DNA of 36,145 nucleotides, taken from Nitrososphaera sp. (lineage in GTDB: Archaea > Thermoproteota > Nitrososphaeria > Nitrososphaerales > Nitrososphaeraceae). The number at the start of each line of letters is the position of its first letter. The first letter of the stretch is position 1. Both the position numbers and the translations under genes were made by a program. Location: assembly GCA_025924355.1 (NCBI GenBank), contig JAICEE010000004.1, forward strand, positions 1-36,145, in the 5' to 3' direction. Shown here piece by piece: positions 15,371 to 23,660 of the stretch. Below the pieces are notes generated by a model, which ran no database searches, was not told where the DNA came from, and saw only the letters and a program-made list of their open reading frames with translations.

Positions 15371-16047
15371 TATTTCTAGGGCCATCGCTGCGCCATGAAA
15401 AGGCGCGGAAAATCTTTGACGCAGACTACAGACCACCTGCAAGAAAAGGAGACTTTTTGCGGCTGGCTGCAGATCTTGCTGCAGTAGAGATGACAGTCGG
15501 GTTTGTCGATGGTGTGTTCCTGCAGGACTATCCTCCCACTCCGATTGAAGTGTACCATCTGGCAAGAAAGAATGGTGTGCTATTAGCTGGTGCAGCAAGC
15601 CTAGGTGCATTGAGGGCAGTCGAGCTTGAAAAGTTTGGCATGGTGGGAATTGGCAAGATATTTCAACTCTACAAGATGGGCAAGCTTTATGCAGACGACG
15701 AAGTGGCAGTCACATTTGCCTCGGAAGAGGGTAACTATCAGTTACAATCTGAGGCTATGATAGACATACGGTATAACCTCTACCTTGCACACAAAAAAGA
15801 AGTCATTAGCGAAAAGACAAAAAATGTGCTTGTCAAACTGGCAAAAGAGATTTACTTTCCCCACCGAAAATATACTTACATTCTCGAGGAAGCAAAGAAT
15901 AGGTATCCTGTGCTTGAAAGCGAGATCAACTCTTTTGGCAGCTATATTAGGTCAAATAGAAAGAGCCTCAAGGAGATAGATGCAATAAAACTTGTAAAAT
16001 ACCTTAAGGAGCGCTACGACTCCACTAGCACTATTTCGATGCGATAG
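15355..16047 (+). CDS. TfuA-like protein, partner of YcaO
   Basis: The protein has 230 aa. The TfuA core is recognisable: IIFLGPSLRHEKARKIFDAD at the start, then RPPARKGDFLRLAA, VGFVDGVFLQDYPPTPIEV and the strongly conserved GAASLGALRAVELEKFGMVG. TfuA supplies sulfur or otherwise steers YcaO toward backbone thioamides. The gene overlaps the YcaO 3' end by 16 bp, and its own 3' end overlaps the convergent response-regulator gene by 17 bp. The C-terminal third is helical and charged, with no cysteine motif that would mark a sulfur carrier. No precursor peptide gene was found next to it. Confidence 0.9.
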   Translation: MGKPIIFLGPSLRHEKARKIFDADYRPPARKGDFLRLAADLAAVEMTVGFVDGVFLQDYPPTPIEVYHLARKNGVLLAGAASLGALRAVELEKFGMVGIGKIFQLYKMGKLYADDEVAVTFASEEGNYQLQSEAMIDIRYNLYLAHKKEVISEKTKNVLVKLAKEIYFPHRKYTYILEEAKNRYPVLESEINSFGSYIRSNRKSLKEIDAIKLVKYLKERYDSTSTISMR

Positions 16048-16405
16048 CTACATTTATCTGATTGACGAGGTTTGATATGCTGACAGGCTTTCTGATAAAC
16101 GCCTTGATATCTATTGTGGGAAACATCTTTCTGAACTCTTCATAATAGATCTGAAACGCGGTCAGAAAGCAGACCTTAACGCCTGTGTCCCTTTTCTTCA
16201 ACTGTCTGTACAGGTCAAAGCCGTTTATCCTAGGCATTCGGATATCAATTATCATAAGGTCATAATACATAGGTTGGAAGCTCGCAAGGGCGGCCTGCGG
16301 ATCGTTGAAGGTGTCCACTGTAAAGCCATAGCGCTCAAGGCCCTTCTTAAGGACATTGGTAATGTCAGGTTCATCATCCACTACGGCTATCCTTTTCATG
16401 AACAC
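16031..16405 (-). CDS. CheY-like receiver-only response regulator
   Basis: The protein has 124 aa, consisting of a single receiver domain. It has the acidic pair in AVVDDEPDI, the phospho-acceptor Asp in LMIIDIRMPRINGFD (near 54), Thr in CFLTAF (near 81) and Lys in FIRKPVS (near 106). It lacks an output domain, so it should signal through protein contacts with a histidine kinase or a transducer; no kinase gene is nearby. The start is GTG 16405, with ATG 16399 as alternative. A TATA-like ATTTTAATT centred at about 16431 supports 16405. The 3' end overlaps tfuA tail to tail. Confidence 0.9.
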   Translation of the reverse strand: MFMKRIAVVDDEPDITNVLKKGLERYGFTVDTFNDPQAALASFQPMYYDLMIIDIRMPRINGFDLYRQLKKRDTGVKVCFLTAFQIYYEEFRKMFPTIDIKAFIRKPVSISNLVNQINVAIASK

Positions 16406-16501
16406 ATAAAATTTTTGGAGGCACTATTTTAATTCAATGGTTCCCTTTTTTATCTCCAATAGATATATTCTTAAACTGTCTCCTCTTTCCTCTAAAGGAT
16501 A

Positions 16502-17062
16502 GTGAAGATCTACACCAAGACAGGAGACAAGGGTGAGACTAGGCTTATCGGTGGCAAGCATGCAAACAAGGCTGATCCGCGCATAACTGCTTATGGGGAA
16601 GTTGACGAGCTAAACTCTAGTATCGGTCTTGCAATCTCCTTTCTGCGCTCAAGAGACGATCTACTTTCGGATGTAGCAGATATCTTGAAGCAAGTGCAGA
16701 ATGACCTTTTTGTTCTCGGCTCAGATCTTGCCGACCCTTCCTGGCCTCAGGCCAATAGCGAGACGCCGCGCACTAGCGAAAAAATGGCGTCTGCGCTAGA
16801 GCCAATCATCGACAGGATCGAGTCGGAGCTTGAATCGATCACATTTTTTATCCTGCCTGGAGGAAGCATAGAGGCATCACTTTTACATCTTAGTAGGGGA
16901 GTTGCACGCCGAGCAGAGAGAGCTGTCGTATCGCTCTCAAAGAGCCAACCATTAAACCCTGCAATAATAGTCTACCTTAACAGGCTATCTGATCTTCTCT
17001 TTGTGACAGCTCGACTTGCCAACAAGAGACTGGGCATGCAAGACCTCCCTTGGAGAAGGTAA
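16502..17062 (+). CDS. cob(I)alamin adenosyltransferase, PduO type
   Basis: The protein has 186 aa, the usual length of PduO-type ATP:corrinoid adenosyltransferases, which make adenosylcobalamin. Motifs are the N-terminal ATP loop KIYTKTGDKGETRLIGGKH, the AYGEVDELNSSIGLA helix and the C-terminal RGVARRAERAVVSL and YLNRLSDLLFVTAR. Adenosylcobalamin is needed for methylmalonyl-CoA mutase in the thaumarchaeal hydroxypropionate/hydroxybutyrate cycle, a role inferred from known physiology. The start is GTG 16502; a TTAAAC centred at about 16474 lies 26-28 nt upstream. Confidence 0.93.
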   Translation: MKIYTKTGDKGETRLIGGKHANKADPRITAYGEVDELNSSIGLAISFLRSRDDLLSDVADILKQVQNDLFVLGSDLADPSWPQANSETPRTSEKMASALEPIIDRIESELESITFFILPGGSIEASLLHLSRGVARRAERAVVSLSKSQPLNPAIIVYLNRLSDLLFVTARLANKRLGMQDLPWRR

Positions 17063-17140
17063 TTTGTCACTATTCTGACAGCAATTGCAATAAAAGACTA
17101 ACATTAAAATAGCTAAAGCTTGACTGCCAAGTTATAGCCT

Positions 17141-17317
17141 GTGGGCCAAATCTATAATGTATTGATAATATTGGCCATCACTTTGTTGATGGCGGTGACG
17201 ACAACAATGCTTGCATATTTTGTCGACCTGTTGCCGCAGGTGGTTAATGGCAATGTGGCACTGATAGCATCTAATAATACCTCAATCACCGGTAGTGAGG
17301 CAGCTCAAGACAATTAG
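17141..17317 (+). CDS. small single-span membrane protein (58 aa), not in the ORF track
   Basis: The frame from GTG 17141 encodes MGQIYNVLIILAITLLMAVT, then TTMLAYFVDLLPQVV and a polar tail ending SITGSEAAQDN. One hydrophobic segment (about residues 6-27) could be a membrane anchor with the C-terminus outside. A TATA-like CATTAAAATAG at 17102-17112 lies about 30 nt upstream. No family is recognised. The codons look ordinary and the frame is the only long one here, but the call rests on little. Confidence 0.4.
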   Translation: MGQIYNVLIILAITLLMAVTTTMLAYFVDLLPQVVNGNVALIASNNTSITGSEAAQDN

Positions 17318-17353
17318 CTTTAAAGTTAGGTAACTCATTCTCATGCATTAAGC

Positions 17354-17488
17354 ATGGCTAGTGAAAAGGATAGTGTCAGTTGCCCCTACTGCGCATCAAG
17401 GTTCGACAGCAAAGAAGAGCTTTCAAAGCATATAGACAGGATACACCATGGCTCAGGCCTTCTTCAAGGCGACACGAGAAAATGGTAG
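17354..17488 (+). CDS. C2H2 zinc-finger mini-protein (44 aa), not in the ORF track
   Basis: ATG 17354 opens a frame with VSCPYCASRFDSKEELSKHI then DRIHHGSGLL. This is a classical C2H2 finger: CPYC, the hydrophobic F and L positions, and the histidines of KHIDRIHH. Small single-finger proteins of this type are common in thaumarchaea and probably bind nucleic acid or proteins. Its stop overlaps the start of the next gene in ATGGTAG, so the HD gene is probably translated by coupling. A TATA-like GCTTTAAAG centred about 17322 supports the start. The 17380 start of the track for the HD frame lies inside this gene and is artificial. Confidence 0.8.
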   Translation: MASEKDSVSCPYCASRFDSKEELSKHIDRIHHGSGLLQGDTRKW

Positions 17489-18042
17489 TAGATGACCTGT
17501 CTCTTTTTTTTCATTCTGTTTTGGAGCTTAAATCTATCAAGCGCGCCGGCTGGGTCTCAAAGGTCCAAGTTGAAGACGCAGAGTCCGTTGCAGATCATAC
17601 ATTTTCAATGGCAACCATGGCTATGCTTTTGTCAGACATGCTGGGCTTTGATACGCACAAAGTAATCAAGATGGTTCTCATGCATGATCTTGCAGAGTCA
17701 ATAGTGGGCGACTACATGCCCGGCGATGTTACTGCTCGGCAAAAATTAGCCAAAGAGAAAAAGGCAATGAAATTCATCTTGTCTGGTCTTCCCAAAGGTG
17801 TAAGAGAAGAGTATGAAGAGATCTGGCTTGAATATCTGCATAATAGGACCGAAATTGCGAGATTTGTCCACAGGATGGATAAGCTGGAGATGGCGCTGCA
17901 GGCTAATCAGTATGCAAAGCAGGGATACGCAGACAAATTGCTGGCTCCTTTCTTTGAATCTGCAAATACAGCCCTTGGTGATGCAGGCGACATTGTAAGT
18001 GAAATCCTAAAATCTTTAAGGCCGGCATCAGACAAGAAATAA
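17482..18042 (+). CDS. HD-domain phosphohydrolase (HDDC2/YfbR-like nucleotidase)
   Basis: From ATG 17482 the protein has 186 aa. The metal-binding residues of the HD family are present: His in SVADHTFSMA, the HD pair in VLMHDLAESIVGDYMPGD, and Asp in FVHRMDKLEMALQ. The pattern matches 5'-deoxynucleotidase YfbR and HDDC2, which remove phosphate from (deoxy)nucleoside monophosphates. The substrate is inferred from family only. I reject the longer track start at 17380 because its 34 extra residues (RQQRRAFKAYRQDTPW) are the out-of-frame reading of the C2H2 gene. It overlaps the preceding stop by 7 bp and the next start by 1 bp, so the three genes form a tight operon. Confidence 0.88.
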   Translation: MVVDDLSLFFHSVLELKSIKRAGWVSKVQVEDAESVADHTFSMATMAMLLSDMLGFDTHKVIKMVLMHDLAESIVGDYMPGDVTARQKLAKEKKAMKFILSGLPKGVREEYEEIWLEYLHNRTEIARFVHRMDKLEMALQANQYAKQGYADKLLAPFFESANTALGDAGDIVSEILKSLRPASDKK

Positions 18043-18368
18043 TGATGCAGTATTTCATGGCCCTCAAGATAGGGGAAAAACGTGTAAAAGCTGCACAAGA
18101 GTTGCTGACACACTATGCAGGCCATGCCTTACCTGCCCTTGCCCTCAAAGACAATAAAAACAATATCTGGGAGCCTGTAGGAGAAGAGATACTTTACGCC
18201 GTGGTCAAGGAGGACGCTGGCTACATGATTGCCTTTTGCGATAGCAAGGGCATTGCAAAATCAATTGCGCAGTGGTTTTCAGAAGATTTAAAGAATGAGA
18301 TTATCACGAAGATTAAGGCGGAGCAAAATATGCAGGAATACTTTGGGAAGCTATCACTTCCTATCTAG
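18042..18368 (+). CDS. hypothetical protein, last gene of the C2H2-HD trio
   Basis: The protein has 108 aa, starting in the TAATG that ends the HD gene, with a second ATG one codon later. It looks like a small soluble alpha/beta protein (KIGEKRVKAAQELLTHYAGH, then EEILYAVVKEDAGYMIAFCD, then helices with EQNMQEYFGKL). There is no signal peptide, membrane segment or metal motif. The alpha/beta pattern could hold a regulatory or adaptor role for the HD enzyme, but the family is not recognised. Confidence 0.7.
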   Translation: MMQYFMALKIGEKRVKAAQELLTHYAGHALPALALKDNKNNIWEPVGEEILYAVVKEDAGYMIAFCDSKGIAKSIAQWFSEDLKNEIITKIKAEQNMQEYFGKLSLPI

Positions 18369-18807
18369 CCCAGTTCATCATCAATTTTTTGCTGTTGTCT
18401 CTGTCTATGGTCCGACTACCTCTCTCTAACAGTAAATGAAGAAGGGTGCCGATCAGTAATAGCAAAAGTAACTTACCCGAATGCAGCCAGACCGATAATG
18501 AATATTATGATCCAACCGCAAGAAATGCAACTGATTGCAAAATTATTACCTTATCTATCTTTGTGTTTTTAGAAAAGAATACACAAACCTATCTCATGGA
18601 TAGTCAGATTAGGTTAGTTTTACTCTATTCTATGATACATATACATAAGCAGTCAATAGTGCTGACTGCTATGATGAACCCAATCACTGAAATGCGATTA
18701 TTACTATTTTACTCAATAGATCATCGGTCAAATAGTGAATAATAGTAATAATAAACGCTGTGACAAGACTACACGTGCGGATATGGCTTTTATACCGAAA
18801 TAAGCTT
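18369..18807. other. 439-bp intergenic region with a perfect 8-bp hairpin
   Basis: AGCAGTCA at 18648-18655 and TGACTGCT at 18663-18670 form a perfect 8-bp stem with a 7-nt loop. No T-run follows directly, so it is not an obvious terminator. The 98-codon track ORF at 18446 has unusual composition and no recognisable feature and is not called. The right end has TTTTATA at 18788-18794 just before the next gene. Confidence 0.45.
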
Positions 18808-20076
18808 ATGAGCATAACCTTGGCAGACAGGTTTGAGCAGGAAATAGAGACAAGGGGACATCTTATCGATTCGATGATACTGACAAGAATATTTGATGGT
18901 ATCATGGATCTTCGAGGCGACTTTCAGGTGCTCGAGTTCACCGTAGGTAAGAGAAAAAGCGATCCAAGTTACGCCCGGCTGCTTGTAAAGGGGAAAAGTA
19001 AGGAACACCTTGAAAGCATACTTGAACAGGTATACAGAGAAGGCGCTCAACCTGTGTCAGTGCAGGAGGTGAAACTAGAGCCTGCCCCAAAGGATATGGT
19101 GATGCCGGATGACTTTTATAGCACCACAAACAACACAACACAAGTTTACTATGGCAATCAATGGATAGATGTCCATAATATGATGATGGACAAGTGCATT
19201 GCAGTGGACATCAAGCGCAAGACAGCCGAGTGTAAGATGGTGCGCGACATTGTCAAAGGTGACATGATAGTTGTAGGTGAGCAGGGCGTCAAGATAATCC
19301 CACAGGAGCGCCCCCGGGAAGGCATAGATATTTTCCAGTTCATGAGCAGCGCAAGTTCTAGCGAGCGCCCCACGCAGCACATTGCCCGAAAAGTTGCAAC
19401 CGATATTTACAATACAAGGAAGGAAGGAGGTAAGATAATTGTAGTGTCAGGGCCGGTGCTTGTACACTCTGGTGCAGTTGAAGCACTCGCCTCGTTAATC
19501 AGGATGGGATACGTTGATGGCCTTCTTGCAGGCAACGCGCTGGCTGTGCATGATGTTGAAAATGCATTGCTTGGTACTTCGCTTGGCATGCGTGTGAACA
19601 ATGGCACACTTGCAGTTAGAGGACACCGGAACCATATGCAGGCCATCAACGAGGTTTTCAAAGCTGGAGGACTCAAGGCACTGGTTGAAAAAAGAATCCT
19701 AAAAAGTGGAGTGATGTATGAATGCATAAAGAACCATGTGCCCTTTGTACTCGCAGGCTCTATACGTGACGACGGTCCTCTACCTGACGTAGTTACAGAC
19801 GCTGTTGAGGCACAACGTAAGTACAAGGAAGTGATTAAGGGAGCCAGACTAGTGCTGATGTTATCCACGATGCTACATTCTATTGCAGTGGGAAACATGC
19901 TATCTGCCTCAGTCAAGGTAGTGGCAGTTGATATTAGCCAGCCTGTGGTGACTAAGCTCATCGATAGAGGAACTGCTCAGGCAATTGGTATTGTAACGGA
20001 CGTGGGAGCATTCCTACCTATAGTTGTAGAGCACATAAAGGATATTGCTGCAGTCGAAGAAAAAAGTAACGACTAA
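18808..20076 (+). CDS. LOR/SDH-type bifunctional protein (archaeal ornithine cyclodeaminase family, TIGR00300)
   Basis: The protein has 422 aa from ATG 18808. The N-terminal LOR part (about 1-110) includes HLIDSMILTRIFDGIMDLRG and FQVLEFTVGKRKSDPSYARL. The C-terminal part is a Rossmann-like domain with IIVVSGPVLVHSGAVEALAS, GYVDGLLAGNALAVHDVENA and KVVAVDISQPVVTKLIDRGT. This is the family in which methanogen members convert ornithine to proline, and it is related to the C-terminal half of cyanobacterial AgrE/ArgZ. An ornithine-to-proline role is a reasonable inference. The track begins 16 codons earlier at GTG 18760; those residues (MTRLHVRIWLLYRNK) look like leader, so I prefer the ATG. Confidence 0.83.
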   Translation: MSITLADRFEQEIETRGHLIDSMILTRIFDGIMDLRGDFQVLEFTVGKRKSDPSYARLLVKGKSKEHLESILEQVYREGAQPVSVQEVKLEPAPKDMVMPDDFYSTTNNTTQVYYGNQWIDVHNMMMDKCIAVDIKRKTAECKMVRDIVKGDMIVVGEQGVKIIPQERPREGIDIFQFMSSASSSERPTQHIARKVATDIYNTRKEGGKIIVVSGPVLVHSGAVEALASLIRMGYVDGLLAGNALAVHDVENALLGTSLGMRVNNGTLAVRGHRNHMQAINEVFKAGGLKALVEKRILKSGVMYECIKNHVPFVLAGSIRDDGPLPDVVTDAVEAQRKYKEVIKGARLVLMLSTMLHSIAVGNMLSASVKVVAVDISQPVVTKLIDRGTAQAIGIVTDVGAFLPIVVEHIKDIAAVEEKSND

Positions 20077-20218
20077 AATGAGTAAGGCTGAATATGTGTT
20101 CCCTCCCCTTATCCTCTTTGCAGAATACAAGAAAGCGCTATAACGGTCATCAAGAACTCTCTAGTAGAGACTCAATCAACAATTCATTATTATTAGAGTA
20201 CATGTGCAGTAGCGGAGT

Positions 20219-22174
20219 ATGCCCCATCCAATCCTGTCAATAAGCCTCGTATTGATACTTTTATTTGCATTAGGACATAATTTTGCAGTCGCCCAAGAAG
20301 CTGAGATTACAGGGCTAAGGCCTTCTGTAAATGACACCAGTCTTACAGTTGAGCAAGTTGCCGGCGGACTGATATCTCCGACCACGATGGCTTTCTTAGA
20401 TGAAGACACCATATTAGTGCTTGAAAAAGACAATGGCACAGTACGGGTGATCGAAGATGGAGAGCTTCAGCCGGAGCCACTCCTTGACGTCGCAGTTGCA
20501 AATGACGGCGAAAGAGGAATGCTGGGCGCTGCTGTCTCAAGGGAAAATGATACAACTACCTACGTCTTTTTGTACTTCACTGAATCTGGCGGAGGGGTTG
20601 ACGGTGATGATACGCAGGGAGTGCCCCCTGCAGGCAATCGCCTGTACAGGTATGAGCTGCAGGGAAACCAACTTGTGAATCCAACACTCTTGCTTGATCT
20701 GCCCGCCCTCCCAGGACCACGCTACAATGGCGGACCCATACTTATTGGTCCAGACAACAATGTCTATGTCATCATAGGCGATGTCGGAGGTCATACTACC
20801 GTGGTGCAGAATTTTGAAAACGGTCCAGGGCCAGATGGGACAAGTGGGATACTGAGGGTCGGTAAAAATGGAGAGGTTCCTGAGCCTATCATCGGAACTG
20901 GCGCCCTTGACAAATACTACTTTGCATACGGGATGCGCAGCAGCCATGGCATGGACTTTGATCCTATGACAGGCGTACTGTGGAATACTGAGAACGGCGC
21001 ACCTTTTGTGGATGAGATCAACTTGGTCAATGCCGGCTTTAACAGCGGATGGAAAATAGTGCAAGGAATGGTGCCATCAGACTACAACCTGACAGATCTT
21101 GTAATGTTTAACGAAGAGACTCACTATAGCAATCCCGAGTTTACATGGACAGAGCCAGTCAACCCAACAGCACTTGAATTCCTCAATTCAAGTGCACTCG
21201 GGCAACAGTATGAAAACGATATGTTTGTAGGCGACACCAACGATGGAACAATCTATCGCTTTCATCTAAATGAAAACAGGTCTGCATTTGTTCTTGAAGG
21301 TGCGCTGGGCGACACAGTAGCAAATACTCCTGAAGAAGCAGAGAATGCTATCTTTGGTACAGGCTTTGGAGGCATAACTGACATTAAGACAGGCCCTGAT
21401 GGCTACCTGTACATCCTGTCATTTGTAGATGGCACACTATTCCGAGTCGTTCCTGCTCCCGATGTGCTACGACCAAATGCAATAGTAGAAGGAGGTACTT
21501 CTGACTTGACTATCACAGCAGCGGATCTCTCAGGCCATACAATAACAGGAGTGTATATTGTTATTGAAGCAACCAACGGAACCACTCTAATGGAAGGACA
21601 CGCTCCGCTGACATTTACTGGAACTAGTGGATCTACATACAGTGTTACAGTACCTGTTCTAGGCAACATGAAATTTGACCGGTGGGATAATGGAGTTACA
21701 GACAGAACAAGATCGATAATTCTTGACGAAGGTGATACTACCATTACAGCATACCTAGATGTTGAATCAACATCTGCTAATGCTACAATAGATTCGCGCA
21801 CCATCATCATACAGAGGTTTGCCGATATTGTAGACCAAGATAATTGCTTTGATGCAGAGGATGCAGGCAGGCTGTATATGGTTATTGGCAATGTAGTACG
21901 GAACATGTTTAGCGAAAGGGAAGGAGGCAGTAACCAGCTGCAACAGGAGATAGATAGGCTTGTTCAAGATTGTCAAGTCGTTAACACTGGCCCCGATGAA
22001 CTCAACCCAGGCAACCCTGCTGATACCCCAGAGCCAAGTGAATCAAACAGCGAGGAAGGTGGCGGTGGTGGTGATGAAGAAGAAGAAGAAGGAGGTGGCG
22101 GTGGTGGTGATGAAGAAGAAGGAGGTGGCGGTGGTGGTGATGAAGAAGAAGAAGGAGGTGAGGAGGAGGAGTAG
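20219..22174 (+). CDS. secreted PQQ-dependent sugar dehydrogenase-like beta-propeller protein
   Basis: The protein has 651 aa. Residues 1-25 are a signal peptide (SISLVLILLFALGHNFAVAQ). Residues 40-410 match the soluble glucose/sorbosone dehydrogenase propeller: GGLISPTTMAFLDEDTILVL, LYRYEL, GPDNNVYVIIGDVGG, YGMRSSHGMDFDP, NTENGAPFVDEINLV and GFGGITDIKTGPDGYLYILS. At the position where characterised enzymes have the His general base before NGG, this protein has Tyr (RYNGGPILIG), so oxidation of sugars is uncertain. Residues about 420-510 look like a beta-sandwich. The end is PADTPEPSESNSEEGGGGGD and further Gly/Glu repeats. It probably acts outside the cell or bound to the cell surface. TATA-like CATTATTATTAG lies upstream of ATG 20219. 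Confidence 0.82.
   Translation: MPHPILSISLVLILLFALGHNFAVAQEAEITGLRPSVNDTSLTVEQVAGGLISPTTMAFLDEDTILVLEKDNGTVRVIEDGELQPEPLLDVAVANDGERGMLGAAVSRENDTTTYVFLYFTESGGGVDGDDTQGVPPAGNRLYRYELQGNQLVNPTLLLDLPALPGPRYNGGPILIGPDNNVYVIIGDVGGHTTVVQNFENGPGPDGTSGILRVGKNGEVPEPIIGTGALDKYYFAYGMRSSHGMDFDPMTGVLWNTENGAPFVDEINLVNAGFNSGWKIVQGMVPSDYNLTDLVMFNEETHYSNPEFTWTEPVNPTALEFLNSSALGQQYENDMFVGDTNDGTIYRFHLNENRSAFVLEGALGDTVANTPEEAENAIFGTGFGGITDIKTGPDGYLYILSFVDGTLFRVVPAPDVLRPNAIVEGGTSDLTITAADLSGHTITGVYIVIEATNGTTLMEGHAPLTFTGTSGSTYSVTVPVLGNMKFDRWDNGVTDRTRSIILDEGDTTITAYLDVESTSANATIDSRTIIIQRFADIVDQDNCFDAEDAGRLYMVIGNVVRNMFSEREGGSNQLQQEIDRLVQDCQVVNTGPDELNPGNPADTPEPSESNSEEGGGGGDEEEEEGGGGGGDEEEGGGGGGDEEEEGGEEEE
22058..22165 (+). 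repeat. Gly/Glu-coding minisatellite at the 3' end of the PQQ-like gene
   Basis: Repeated units of GGTGGCGGTGGTGGTGATGA followed by three to five GAA codons and GGAGGT encode GGGGGGDEEE blocks. The copies are near identical and in frame. This gives a flexible, strongly acidic C-terminal tail of about 40 residues. Copy number is probably variable between strains. Confidence 0.85.
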
Positions 22175-22199
22175 AGATGACAGCAATCGTGAGTAGTAT

Positions 22200-23660
22200 C
22201 TAGCCCTCTTTCAACTTTTTCTGTATCATCTCTAGTGCCGCCTTTGGGTCTGCCTTGCCTTTTGTGATCTTCATCACCTTGCCAAGCAAAAAGTTTGCAA
22301 CATTGGTATTGCGTCTTGCATCCTGAACGGCTGCCGGCTCCATCTGGAAGACTGACTGAACTGCCTGAGCCAGCACACTCACATCATCAATTCTGCTGGC
22401 ATGCATCCTTTTTGCCAATGCAGAAGGCATCTCGCCTGTTCTTACTATTTGACCAAGGATTTGCTTTGCAGTGGCTCTGTTTATTATATCTTGATCGACT
22501 AATCTTGCGAGATCAGCGATATGCTCTGGCCCTACCTTGAGGCCTGCAAACAGCGAATACTCTTCTTTTTCTTCTTCTTTTTTATGTCGTTCGTCTATAA
22601 AGCTCATAAGATCAGTCACTATCCAGTTGGCTATCTCTTTTGGTGACAAGTATATCCTAAGAGTGGACTCGAAAAAGTCAGCAAGCTCCTTGTTCCCTAT
22701 TAGCACTTGTGCAATGTGGGCTGACAAGCCATATTTTGACATAAAACGCTCCTTGCGGGTGTCTGGAAGCTCTGGCATCGATTGCTTGATAAATGAAACA
22801 AACTCGCTTCCAAGCATTACTAGGGGAATGTCCGGCTCTGGGAAGTAGCGGTAATCTTGCTCCTCTTCTTTTGCCCTAGATTCTTTTGTTACTTTTCTTG
22901 CATCGTCCCAGTGACGAGTCTCTGACCTGACTTGAATCTCGCGGGACGTCATCGTTCTCTGTCTTGTGATTTCATAGCGCAATGCCTTTTCTACATCCGC
23001 AAATGAGCTGATGTTCTTTATCTCTACCTTATTACCGCCATCAATCGATACATTTGCATCGCAGCGCACAGATCCTTCAAGCTTTGTGTCGCATATACCA
23101 AGGTGCTCTATTATCGAAGTTATCTTATCAAGGAATATCCGCACATCCTTTGGGTCAGCGAAGTCAGGCTCTGTCACTATCTCAACAAGTGGGACGCCGG
23201 CTCTGTTGTAATCGATCAAGACATAAACGCTGGTATCTATACTACCGCTCGCATAGACAAGTCTGCCAGGATCTTCTTCCAGCTGCACACGTCTTATTCT
23301 TGCGTCCTTGTCATTATCGTACTCGAGCTTGCCGTCTACACCAATGCTCGTTATACTATATGCGTTGTACTGTGTAAGCTGAAAGTTTTTGGGCAAATCA
23401 GGGTAAAAGTAGTTCTTGCGGTAGAATGCTATTTCATCTGGAAACTTGCAGCCAAGCGCAAGAGTGATCATTGCGGCAAACTCGACAGTCTTTTGGTTCA
23501 AAAGTGGTAATGTTCCCGGCAATCCCGCACATATAGGGCAGATGTTTGAGTTTGGAGCTTTTCCCCTGTAGTCCGAACTGCATCTGCAGAATAACTTGCT
23601 CTTGGCGCCTGTGAGCTGACAATGAATTTCAAGCCCTATCTTTGTAGTAGTGGTAGTCAT
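22200..23660 (-). CDS. gatB: Asp-tRNA(Asn) amidotransferase subunit B
   Basis: The protein has 486 aa, normal for GatB. It shows the signature KIGLEIHCQLTGAKSKLFCR, the zinc site CRCSSDYRG with CPICAGLPGTLP, then FYRKNYFYPDLPKNFQLTQY and LVEIVTEPD. The C-terminal YqeY-like tail ends FLLGKVMKITKGKADPKAAL. GatB binds tRNA and, with GatA and GatC, converts Asp-tRNA(Asn) to Asn-tRNA(Asn). In archaea GatCAB serves Asn, while Gln is normally handled by GatDE. The start ATG 23660 overlaps the gatA stop by one base (TAATG). It is the last gene of the aspS-gatC-gatA-gatB run and is convergent with the PQQ-like gene. Confidence 0.96.
   Translation of the reverse strand: MTTTTTKIGLEIHCQLTGAKSKLFCRCSSDYRGKAPNSNICPICAGLPGTLPLLNQKTVEFAAMITLALGCKFPDEIAFYRKNYFYPDLPKNFQLTQYNAYSITSIGVDGKLEYDNDKDARIRRVQLEEDPGRLVYASGSIDTSVYVLIDYNRAGVPLVEIVTEPDFADPKDVRIFLDKITSIIEHLGICDTKLEGSVRCDANVSIDGGNKVEIKNISSFADVEKALRYEITRQRTMTSREIQVRSETRHWDDARKVTKESRAKEEEQDYRYFPEPDIPLVMLGSEFVSFIKQSMPELPDTRKERFMSKYGLSAHIAQVLIGNKELADFFESTLRIYLSPKEIANWIVTDLMSFIDERHKKEEEKEEYSLFAGLKVGPEHIADLARLVDQDIINRATAKQILGQIVRTGEMPSALAKRMHASRIDDVSVLAQAVQSVFQMEPAAVQDARRNTNVANFLLGKVMKITKGKADPKAALEMIQKKLKEG

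Noticed and set aside
18446-18742. 98-aa plus ORF
   Set aside because: Low-complexity Ile/Ser/Asn-rich translation of AT-rich spacer, crossing a perfect hairpin, with no family resemblance.
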